64,000 nt of DNA from Alistipes senegalensis JC50 (lineage in GTDB: Bacteria; Bacteroidota; Bacteroidia; Bacteroidales; Rikenellaceae): contig NZ_CP102252.1 of the NCBI RefSeq assembly GCF_025145645.1, positions 2,108,001 to 2,172,000 of the forward strand, written 5' to 3'. Positions within the stretch are counted from its first letter, which is position 1. The number at the start of each line of letters is the position of its first letter. This document shows positions 1 through 6,857 of the stretch, piece after piece. A program made the position numbers and the translations under genes. Below the pieces are notes generated by a model. It did not search any database. It worked only from the letters and a program-made list of their open reading frames with translations, and was not told the origin of the DNA.

Positions 1-136
1 CGATGGAAAATGGATTGATGCGACGTTGAAACACCGAATTAAAAAAGCCTTTCATAAAATATTGAGTTGCGGATTGGGAGAATCGGGACATAATAAAATG
101 GTTTCTTTGATACGGGCCATAAAAAGGATGAGGTAA
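1..136 (+). CDS. 3' end of an unidentified protein (partial)
   Basis: An open frame enters the window at base 2 and stops with TAA at 134-136, one base before the ATG of the next gene. About 44 C-terminal residues are visible. They are rich in Lys, Arg and His and end in IRAIKRMR. No domain can be recognised from so little sequence. The tight spacing and low GC suggest it belongs to the same polysaccharide-biosynthesis operon as the glycosyltransferase that follows, and a glycosyltransferase C-terminus is possible. The function is left open. Confidence 0.6.
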   Translation, partial: DGKWIDATLKHRIKKAFHKILSCGLGESGHNKMVSLIRAIKRMR

Positions 137-137
137 T

Positions 138-947
138 ATGAATGAGTTTTCTGTTCTGATTTCGATCTACTGCAAGGAATCTCCGCTTTATTTCCGGGAA
201 GCTTTGAACAGTGTGTTCGCACAAACGTTGCAGCCTGCGGAAATCGTTTTGGTGAAGGACGGGCCTCTGACCCCGGAATTGGATGCCGTTATCGAGGAGT
301 ATTCGACCCGTTATCCGATTTTCAAGATCGTGACGAATGAAACGAATCTCGGTCTCGGCCTGGCCTTGGCCAAGGGACTGTCGGCTTGTTCGTACGAGTA
401 TGTGGCGCGTATGGATACGGATGATTTGATCGCGCCGACCCGCTTCGAAAAGGAGATCCGGAAATTGGATGAAGGGTATGATGTCGTAAGCTGTTGGACA
501 GGAATGTTTGAACTTGATAAGAATCAATTGCTTTGTATAAAACATCGGCCGGAGAAGCATGATGATATTATAAATTTAGCACATAGCAGATCTCCAATGT
601 CGCATCCTGGTTGTGTATTTCGGAGGCAAGCGGTAATTGATGCCGGAAATTACCAAATTTGTTACCTTTATGAAGATTATCATTTGTGGGTTAGAATGAT
701 AATGAATGGAGCTCGGTTTTATAATATTCAAGAGGTTCTTTATTATGTTCGGACCTCACCTGCTTTGATTGCCCGACGGGGTGGTTGGAGGTATATGTGC
801 AATGAGATCAAGACTTTTCGATTCTTTTATAATATTGGATTCTATTCTCGAAAAGATTTATTACGTAATATTATAACGCATTCTCCCGTGCGTATTTTGC
901 CGGTGTGGATAAGACGGTCTATTCTTTTGTGGCTTTGGCGGCGTTAA
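138..947 (+). CDS. Family 2 glycosyltransferase (GT2)
   Basis: This 269-aa protein should transfer a sugar from a nucleotide-sugar donor to a growing surface polysaccharide on the cytoplasmic side of the inner membrane. The N-terminus (FSVLISIYCKE) is the start of a GT-A fold. The metal and donor-binding acidic cluster RMDTDDL lies at about residues 91-97 (D93, D95, D96), and an ED-type motif (LYEDYHLW) follows near residue 180. The length is usual for short GT2 enzymes of the amylovoran/capsule type. Base composition changes inside the gene: by hand count roughly 53% GC in 181-480 and about 38% in 541-900. The family is secure; donor and acceptor are unknown. Confidence 0.9.
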   Translation: MNEFSVLISIYCKESPLYFREALNSVFAQTLQPAEIVLVKDGPLTPELDAVIEEYSTRYPIFKIVTNETNLGLGLALAKGLSACSYEYVARMDTDDLIAPTRFEKEIRKLDEGYDVVSCWTGMFELDKNQLLCIKHRPEKHDDIINLAHSRSPMSHPGCVFRRQAVIDAGNYQICYLYEDYHLWVRMIMNGARFYNIQEVLYYVRTSPALIARRGGWRYMCNEIKTFRFFYNIGFYSRKDLLRNIITHSPVRILPVWIRRSILLWLWRR

Positions 948-960
948 TTAAGATTCAATC

Positions 961-2118
961 ATGAAGATTTTATTGTTGGATGGTCATACCATTCAGGCGT
1001 TGCCGATGATGAAGGCCTTGACCCGTTTGAATGCGGAGGTTACGATTTTTTGCGAAGACCGGATTTCTTACGGATATTTTTCCCGATATGCACGCCATCG
1101 CGTATTGTGCCCTGCTCCCAAGACGGACGAAACAGCCTATCTTGATTTTCTGCTTGAATACATCCGGATGAATCCTCAGGATCTGGTGATTCCGCTGTTC
1201 AATGATACGGCCGAATTCGCAAGTCGTCATAAGATGGAGATCGAAGCTTCGGGTTCCAAAGTAGATATTCCTGCGTGGGAGGTATTCATTCGGGGACACG
1301 ATAAAGAGCTTTTGATGGAGACTTGCAAAACATTGGGGATTCCCCATCCCCGAACTGCGAATCCGGAAAAGATCGGATACGAAAAGGCGATCGGTTATGT
1401 CGGATATCCGTGCCTGATAAAACCCAATCTGGGCGCCGGAGCCAAAGGAATCAAAATAATTCATAGCCGGGAGAATTTCGAGCGGTATTACCAGACTACG
1501 GTGCAAAAATTCGGAGCAAGCTGCATCCAGGAATTCATTCCGCAGACTGGAACCCAATACAAAGTACAACTGTATCGCAGTGAGTCCGGGGCGATCGTGG
1601 CTTCGAGCGTTTACGAAAAGAGCCGTTATTATCCGCTGGACGGAGGAACGAGTACCTGTAATCTGACCATTGAACGTCCGGATTTGGTCGGATTGTATGC
1701 TCGGATTCTGGATTATCTGGATTGGGTGGGGATGGCTGATTTCGATTGTATCGAGGACCCTCGCGACGGCATTGTCAAATTGATGGAGATCAATCCGAGA
1801 GTTCCGGGAACGATTAAAGCGTCGTTTGTATCTGGGGTGAACTTTGCCGAGGTGATGGTGGACCGGGCGCTCGGGCGCGGCTATAAGTCGTATCGGTATA
1901 TGCCGGGTAAGATATTGCGGAATTTTGCAACCGAATTACTGTGGTTTTATAAAAGCGGGGACCGTTTCCATACCCGGCCGAATTGGTTCCGGTTTTTCGG
2001 AAGGAACGTGTATTATGCCGACGGGGCGTGGAGCGATCCGTTGCCGATGATCGCCGGATTTTTAGGCGGTATCAAGAAACTGGCGAGTGCCGATTTCCGG
2101 AAAAGCAAACGTAAGTAG
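961..2118 (+). CDS. ATP-grasp domain protein of a polysaccharide cluster
   Basis: This 385-aa protein resembles the carbamoyl-phosphate-synthase-like ATP-grasp enzymes that occur in capsule and exopolysaccharide clusters. Such enzymes use ATP to activate a carboxylate and couple it to an amine or similar acceptor. Visible elements are a Rossmann-like N-terminal subdomain (KILLLDGHTIQALPMMKAL), the ATP-binding lysine strand (YPCLIKPN) with its glycine-rich loop (GAGAKGI) near residues 153-165, and the Mg-binding segment MEINPRVPG near residue 278. It starts 13 bases after the glycosyltransferase and ends 5 bases before the acyltransferase, so it is part of the operon. The substrate is not known; an amino-acid or amide decoration of the glycan is one possibility. 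Confidence 0.85.
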   Translation: MKILLLDGHTIQALPMMKALTRLNAEVTIFCEDRISYGYFSRYARHRVLCPAPKTDETAYLDFLLEYIRMNPQDLVIPLFNDTAEFASRHKMEIEASGSKVDIPAWEVFIRGHDKELLMETCKTLGIPHPRTANPEKIGYEKAIGYVGYPCLIKPNLGAGAKGIKIIHSRENFERYYQTTVQKFGASCIQEFIPQTGTQYKVQLYRSESGAIVASSVYEKSRYYPLDGGTSTCNLTIERPDLVGLYARILDYLDWVGMADFDCIEDPRDGIVKLMEINPRVPGTIKASFVSGVNFAEVMVDRALGRGYKSYRYMPGKILRNFATELLWFYKSGDRFHTRPNWFRFFGRNVYYADGAWSDPLPMIAGFLGGIKKLASADFRKSKRK

Positions 2119-2123
2119 GTGTT

Positions 2124-3074
2124 ATGCGGGACATGAAATATGATATCGCACGAAGTGTTGCGATGATTTGGGTCGTGGGAATTTATCATTTGTCTGAGTA
2201 TCTGTTCTCTCCCCTGCATGAATTGCAATGGGCCCGGATGGTGACTTGGGGATGTCTGGGAACTTTCACTTTTATTTCCGCCTATTTCCTTGCCGGAAAG
2301 AACGAATTCAAGAATTGGACTCAGATTCGAGCTTTCTATGCAAAACGCCTGCTTCGGCTCTATCCGCTTTTCGTGCTGTCGGCTCTTACCTTGTTGTTGA
2401 TTGGATTCAATGACTGGGAACAGACTTGGAAAGGTGTGCTCGGAGTTTCGACTTTTTTCGCTCCGCAGATCAATACGCTTTGGTATGTTTCCATGTTGAT
2501 CGGTTTTTATTTGCTCACTCCTTTTTTGCAACGAGGCGGTGTCGTTCACAAATTGGTTGTATACAGCGGGATCATGGCGGGAGCCGCCTTGTTCAAAGTC
2601 GTGTTCCATACGGGGGTGGATAACCGGTTCTTCTATTATTTCACCGTCTATACGGCGGGGGTCCTTTTTGCACGGCATACCCCCCCCCGGACGCAGGCTC
2701 ATTTATACGCATCGAAAGCTCTGTTAATAACCGGAGTTATTGCCTATTTGCTTTGTTTGGGATGGGTGCTGTACCGACCGAATGCGTTGGTGATGATGGT
2801 CGGCGGATTTATCGGAACTTTTTTATTGTTGTCGGGCTCGAACCGGTTGGCCGATTGTTCTTGCATCGGTAAACCGATCCGTTTTTTCAGTTACGGCAGT
2901 ATGGCTGCTTATTTGTTCCATCGGCAGATATATTATTGCGGCCTGTTCGTATACAATCCTGAAAATGAGTGGTGGAAGGCTGTTTATCTCGTACTGGCCA
3001 TTCTTCCCGTTATATTTTTCATATCTTATTGTATCCAACTCTGTTATGACCGGTTGATTTCTTCCGGTCGCTAA
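2124..3074 (+). CDS. Membrane acyltransferase (acyltransferase family 3)
   Basis: This 316-aa protein consists almost entirely of hydrophobic helices and begins with the family-3 signature region (KYDIARSVAMIWVVGIYHLSEYL), where an Arg and a His near the first helix are typical. Members move acyl groups, usually acetyl, onto sugars across the inner membrane. It is a little shorter than usual for the family. A second ATG at 2133 would remove three residues. The gene contains a run of nine C residues at 2680-2688 (codons for T-P-P-R), which could slip and switch the reading frame. It lies 5 bases after the ATP-grasp gene and 5 before the deacetylase, so it probably decorates the same polysaccharide. 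Confidence 0.88.
   Translation: MRDMKYDIARSVAMIWVVGIYHLSEYLFSPLHELQWARMVTWGCLGTFTFISAYFLAGKNEFKNWTQIRAFYAKRLLRLYPLFVLSALTLLLIGFNDWEQTWKGVLGVSTFFAPQINTLWYVSMLIGFYLLTPFLQRGGVVHKLVVYSGIMAGAALFKVVFHTGVDNRFFYYFTVYTAGVLFARHTPPRTQAHLYASKALLITGVIAYLLCLGWVLYRPNALVMMVGGFIGTFLLLSGSNRLADCSCIGKPIRFFSYGSMAAYLFHRQIYYCGLFVYNPENEWWKAVYLVLAILPVIFFISYCIQLCYDRLISSGR
2680..2688 (+). repeat. C9 homopolymer inside the acyltransferase
   Basis: Nine consecutive cytosines lie within the coding frame of the membrane acyltransferase, around codon 186. Gain or loss of one base would truncate the protein. Such tracts are known sites of slipped-strand phase variation in surface-modification genes of other bacteria; activity here is an inference. 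Confidence 0.6.
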
Positions 3075-3079
3075 ATGTC

Positions 3080-3928
3080 ATGTACATACTTACGTTCGAT
3101 GTCGAGGAGTGGTTCCATCTCCTCGACAATGACTCTACACGCTCCGAGGCGGAGTGGGTCCGCTATCCGGTCCGCATTTACGAGAATATGGAGCGCATTT
3201 TCCGGATTCTCGAAGATACGGATACGCGGGCGACGTTTTTCGTGATCGGATGGATCGCCCGGACTTATCCGGATCTTGTGCGGCGCATCGCCGAAAAATA
3301 TGAAATCGGGAGCCATACGATGAACCACCAACTCGTATGGCAGCAGAACCGGAAGGCTTTCAAGGAGGATGTGAGCGCTTCGGTCAGTTTGTTGGAGGAT
3401 ATCACCGGAAAACCGGTGCGGTATTTCCGCGCACCGGGCTTTTCGATCCGCAGCAGCGAAGCCTGGGCTTTCGAGGTTATCCAGGAGTGCGGGATCGAGG
3501 TCGATTGTTCGGTGTTTCCGGCGCATCACGCGCACGGCGGCATCCCTTCCTACGGCCGTGCCGTGCCGAGTGTTATCAGCCATGAAGGTGTGAGGATCAA
3601 GGAGTTCCCGATATGTACCAAGGAGATCGGCGGACGGCACATCATCTTCTCCGGCGGCGGATATTTCCGGTTGTTTCCCTATTGGCTGATCCGCAAATGG
3701 GCTGAGGAGAAGTCCGAATACATGATTTCGTACATTCATCCGCGCGATCTCGATGCCGGGCAGCCCATGATCGGCGAATTGCCGTGGTCCCGGAAATTCA
3801 AATCCTATGTGGGGCTGAAGGGTGCCGACAGGAAATTGCGCCGGTTGCTTACGGATTTTCCCTTTACGGATTTGGCCGCGGCCGATAGGCTGGTCGATTG
3901 GACGGGCGCTCCCGTGGTCGAGCTTTGA
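3080..3928 (+). CDS. Polysaccharide deacetylase (NodB-type, DUF3473 subfamily)
   Basis: This 282-aa enzyme should remove N- or O-acetyl groups from a polysaccharide. It matches the subfamily found in exopolysaccharide clusters: it opens with YILTFDVEEWFH (catalytic-base Asp at residue 7), has the metal motif GSHTMNH (His79 and His83), and has the RAPGFSI motif near residue 118. The C-terminal YIHPRDLD segment is typical of the attached DUF3473 region. No signal peptide is visible, as is usual for this subfamily. It is the last gene of the cluster, ends 58 bases before a strong hairpin terminator, and has clearly higher GC than the four genes before it. Confidence 0.9.
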   Translation: MYILTFDVEEWFHLLDNDSTRSEAEWVRYPVRIYENMERIFRILEDTDTRATFFVIGWIARTYPDLVRRIAEKYEIGSHTMNHQLVWQQNRKAFKEDVSASVSLLEDITGKPVRYFRAPGFSIRSSEAWAFEVIQECGIEVDCSVFPAHHAHGGIPSYGRAVPSVISHEGVRIKEFPICTKEIGGRHIIFSGGGYFRLFPYWLIRKWAEEKSEYMISYIHPRDLDAGQPMIGELPWSRKFKSYVGLKGADRKLRRLLTDFPFTDLAAADRLVDWTGAPVVEL

Positions 3929-3985
3929 TCTGTTCCGGGATTTTGGGGCGGATCGTAAATTAGGGATTCTCCGGGTTGCAACTAA

Positions 3986-4017
3986 AACGGGAGACAATCG
4001 AAAGATTGTCTCCCGTT
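3986..4017. terminator. Bidirectional hairpin terminator with GAAA loop
   Basis: Arms AACGGGAGACAATC (3986-3999) and GATTGTCTCCCGTT (4004-4017) form a perfect 14-bp stem closed by a GAAA tetraloop. The stem is preceded by ACTAA and followed by CGGTTTTATT. It sits between the convergent ends of the deacetylase (+) and the GH20 gene (-), so it can stop both the polysaccharide operon and the utilization-locus operon. Confidence 0.9.
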
Positions 4018-4022
4018 CGGTT

Positions 4023-5600
4023 TTATTCGTCTTTGCCGTCGAAAAAGTAGGTGGCGTAGTTGTATCCCGCGGCATCGTAGCATTTGCGGAAGGAGTTCAT
4101 GCGGCGTTTGAAATCCGCGAAATCCTTGCGATCGTAGGCCCAGCCCACCTCGGCGATGGCCGCCAGACGCGGCAGCAGCATGTGTTTCAGATGCGTGGAC
4201 GTGAAGATGTATTCCGTCCAGAGGTTCGCCTGAACGCCGAGTATGTAGGGCCGCTCCTCCGGTGCAAGCCCGTTGTAGGGGTCGAGCGCATAGGATTTGC
4301 TGACCGGGACGAATCCGCCGATGCCCAGCGGCTCCTTCATCGGATCTTTCGTCTGATAGTAGTCCAGGTAGCAGAAATCGTTCGGCGCCATGATGACATG
4401 GTTGCCGGCTTTGGCTGCGGCGATACCGCCTTTCGAACCGCGCCACGACATGACGGTGGCCGTCGGCGAAACCCCGCCTTCGAGGATTTCGTCCCAGCCG
4501 ATGATCTTGCGGCCGTGTTCGCCGAGCCATTTCTCCATGCGGCGCACGGTGTAGCTTTGGAGTTCGAATTCATCTTTCAGCCCCTCGTCCTTGATGCGCT
4601 GCTGGCACATCGGGCAGGTTTTCCAGCTCTCTTTCGGACATTCGTCGCCGCCGATGTGGATATACTCCGAGGGAAACAGCGCCAGAACCTCCGTGAAAAC
4701 GTCCTGCAAAAATCCGAACGTCGTTTCCTTGCCCGGACAGTAGACTTCGGGACTGATGCCCCAGCGCGTGCGGACCTCGTAGCCTTCGCCCCGGCAGCCC
4801 AGCCACGGATAGGAGGCCAGCGCCGCCACGGCATGCCCCGGCAGTTCGATTTCGGGGATCACCGTGATAAAGCGGTCGGCGGCGTATTGCACGATCTCGC
4901 GGATCTCTTTCTGGGTGTAGAATCCCCCGTAGGGCGTCCCGTCGTATTCGGTCGAATTGGCGTAGTGGCCCACGATCGTCTCCCGGCGCACCGACCCGAC
5001 GCGGGTCAGTTCGGGGTATTTCTTGATTTCGATGCGCCAGCCCTGATCTTCGGTCAGGTGCCAGTGGAAACGGTTCATCTTGTGCAGGGCGAGGATGTCG
5101 ATGAATTCTTTGACTTGGTCCGGGGTCCAGAAATAGCGGCCGGAGTCGAGCATGCCTCCGCGGTGTTCGAAGAACGGACGGTCTTTCACCGTCACGACGG
5201 GCAGGACGCCGTAGCCGTTCACGACGAGCTGGCGCAGGCTTTGCAGGCCGTAGAACACGCCCTGCGCCGTGCCGCCGCGGATTGCGACGCCCGACGTCGT
5301 GATTTCGAGCACATACGCTTCGGCGGCCAGCGTATCGTCTGTCGTCAGGTTGACGGCACCTCCGGCGGCGCTTTTCATGCGGCCTCCGAGCACCGGTTCG
5401 ACGGCTTCGGCGAAGAGTTCGGCGACGTTCCGCAGTCGGGCGTCGCGGCCCGTGCCGATCACGGTCGAAGCGGTTAGGGTGAAGGTTCCTTCGCCGGGAA
5501 CGACCGATGCGGGACGGGGGACGATATTCGCCTCGGGACCGGCTCCGAGCGCCGCGCCCGACAGCGAGCAGGCGCACAGCAGGAAAAACAGTTTTTTCAT
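4023..5600 (-). CDS. Beta-N-acetylhexosaminidase (GH20)
   Basis: This 525-aa exported enzyme removes terminal beta-linked GlcNAc or GalNAc. The start at 5600 gives a signal peptide (MKKLFFLLCACSLSGAALG); an in-frame start 24 codons earlier has no signal character. A GH20b-type N-terminal domain covers about residues 25-140. The barrel follows with the catalytic pair in HIGGDECPKESW (D319 stabilises the oxazolinium intermediate, E320 is the acid/base). The length is usual for the family. It is the last gene of the - strand locus, 13 bases after the SGNH gene. In a mucin-glycan pathway it would act after galactose removal has exposed GlcNAc. Confidence 0.93.
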   Translation of the reverse strand: MKKLFFLLCACSLSGAALGAGPEANIVPRPASVVPGEGTFTLTASTVIGTGRDARLRNVAELFAEAVEPVLGGRMKSAAGGAVNLTTDDTLAAEAYVLEITTSGVAIRGGTAQGVFYGLQSLRQLVVNGYGVLPVVTVKDRPFFEHRGGMLDSGRYFWTPDQVKEFIDILALHKMNRFHWHLTEDQGWRIEIKKYPELTRVGSVRRETIVGHYANSTEYDGTPYGGFYTQKEIREIVQYAADRFITVIPEIELPGHAVAALASYPWLGCRGEGYEVRTRWGISPEVYCPGKETTFGFLQDVFTEVLALFPSEYIHIGGDECPKESWKTCPMCQQRIKDEGLKDEFELQSYTVRRMEKWLGEHGRKIIGWDEILEGGVSPTATVMSWRGSKGGIAAAKAGNHVIMAPNDFCYLDYYQTKDPMKEPLGIGGFVPVSKSYALDPYNGLAPEERPYILGVQANLWTEYIFTSTHLKHMLLPRLAAIAEVGWAYDRKDFADFKRRMNSFRKCYDAAGYNYATYFFDGKDE

Positions 5601-5613
5601 GTTCGTTCGGGTT

Positions 5614-6807
5614 TTATAGGTTCGTGTTTCGGTTGCCGAGATAGCGCCGCAGCCGCCCGGACCAGATCGCATAGCCTTGTTCCGTGAGGTGGGTGCCGTC
5701 GGTGGTGTATTCGCGTTTCAGCCCGTCGGCGTCCGCGAGGTCCGGGTTCAGGTCGAGCCAGTCGATCCCGTTCTCCGCACACCACTCCCGGAGCCGGGCG
5801 TTGAGCTCGCCGATCCGTGCGTTCAGCGCGGGGTTGCCGTGGACGAAGAGCACCGACTGGACGACGGGCCGGACGCCGCCTGCGATCAGACGGGTGGCGA
5901 TCCGCCGCTGGTTGGCGAAGACGGTCGCGGGCGGGATGTCGTTGAAGAGGTCGTTGATGCCCGCCAGTACGAAGCAGATTTCGGGACGGGCAGCGATCAC
6001 GCAGGTGTCCAGCATCCACAGCATCTGCCCGGTCAGATAGCCGCCCTGCCCGGCGTTCCGGATGTCGTTCCGCCCGAGCCGGGGATTCCAGTCCCTGCCG
6101 TTGGCCGTCAGCGAATCTCCGAGCAGGACGATCCGCACCTTTGCGGGCGATTCGGACAGGATGCGCCGGATCACCTCGCCGGCCAGGTTCGATCGGACGG
6201 AGGCCGGAAGGGGTTCTCCGTCCGGGAGCATCCCGCCGAGGAATTGCCGGACATTGGACGCGAACCGGGCGAGCCCGGCTTCGTCGAGCATCACTCCGTC
6301 GGCGGTGTACTCCGCAGAGAGGCAAGTCCCGTCGGTCAGACCTGCCGAGGGGTCGAAACAGGCGTAGCCCCGGCTTACGGCGAAGCCTTTCAGCGCTTCG
6401 TTGAGCCGGGCGATGCGGTCGTTCAGACCGGGATGTTCGCCGGATGCCGGGAGCGTTAGCAGGATCACTGGCCGGACTCCCGCCGCATCGAGCCGTTCGC
6501 AGATCGCCCGGTAGGCTTCCAGCGTGCGCGGCATCGGTTGCCCGAGCAGGATTTCGGGCAGTCCCGAATAGACCGCGCAGATCTCCGGACGGCGGTTCAG
6601 CAGCCGTTCGTCGAGGTTCCACAACTGTTGCGAGAGCAGGAAATTCTTGTCTCCGGCGTCCGCCACGTCGTATTCCGGCAGCTCCTTCCGCCAGTCGATG
6701 TTGCATCCTTCGCCGTTCGTGATGAACCCGACGACGGGCCGGGCGCAGCAGTTGGCGGCGGTGAGCAGGCCGGAAAGCAGCCATATGTAAAATAGAGTGC
6801 GTTTCAT
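5614..6807 (-). CDS. SGNH/GDSL hydrolase with a second, degenerate SGNH-like domain
   Basis: This 397-aa exported protein has a likely signal peptide (MKRTLFYIWLLSGLLTAANC) that fixes the start at 6807. The C-terminal half (about residues 220-397) is a complete SGNH esterase: GDSL with Ser232, the AGIND block, and DGTHL with Asp370 and His373. The N-terminal half (about 24-200) follows the same order of elements but has lost the nucleophile block (ITNGEG instead of GDS), the GxND block (SGLPE) and the catalytic His (DGVML). It may be a binding or structural module. In this locus the active half would remove O-acetyl groups that block the glycosidases. The substrate is inferred from context. 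Confidence 0.88.
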   Translation of the reverse strand: MKRTLFYIWLLSGLLTAANCCARPVVGFITNGEGCNIDWRKELPEYDVADAGDKNFLLSQQLWNLDERLLNRRPEICAVYSGLPEILLGQPMPRTLEAYRAICERLDAAGVRPVILLTLPASGEHPGLNDRIARLNEALKGFAVSRGYACFDPSAGLTDGTCLSAEYTADGVMLDEAGLARFASNVRQFLGGMLPDGEPLPASVRSNLAGEVIRRILSESPAKVRIVLLGDSLTANGRDWNPRLGRNDIRNAGQGGYLTGQMLWMLDTCVIAARPEICFVLAGINDLFNDIPPATVFANQRRIATRLIAGGVRPVVQSVLFVHGNPALNARIGELNARLREWCAENGIDWLDLNPDLADADGLKREYTTDGTHLTEQGYAIWSGRLRRYLGNRNTNL

Positions 6808-6857
6808 CGGACGGTTTTGTAAAATCCGGGCGGAGCATTCCGCCCGGATTCTTCGGT

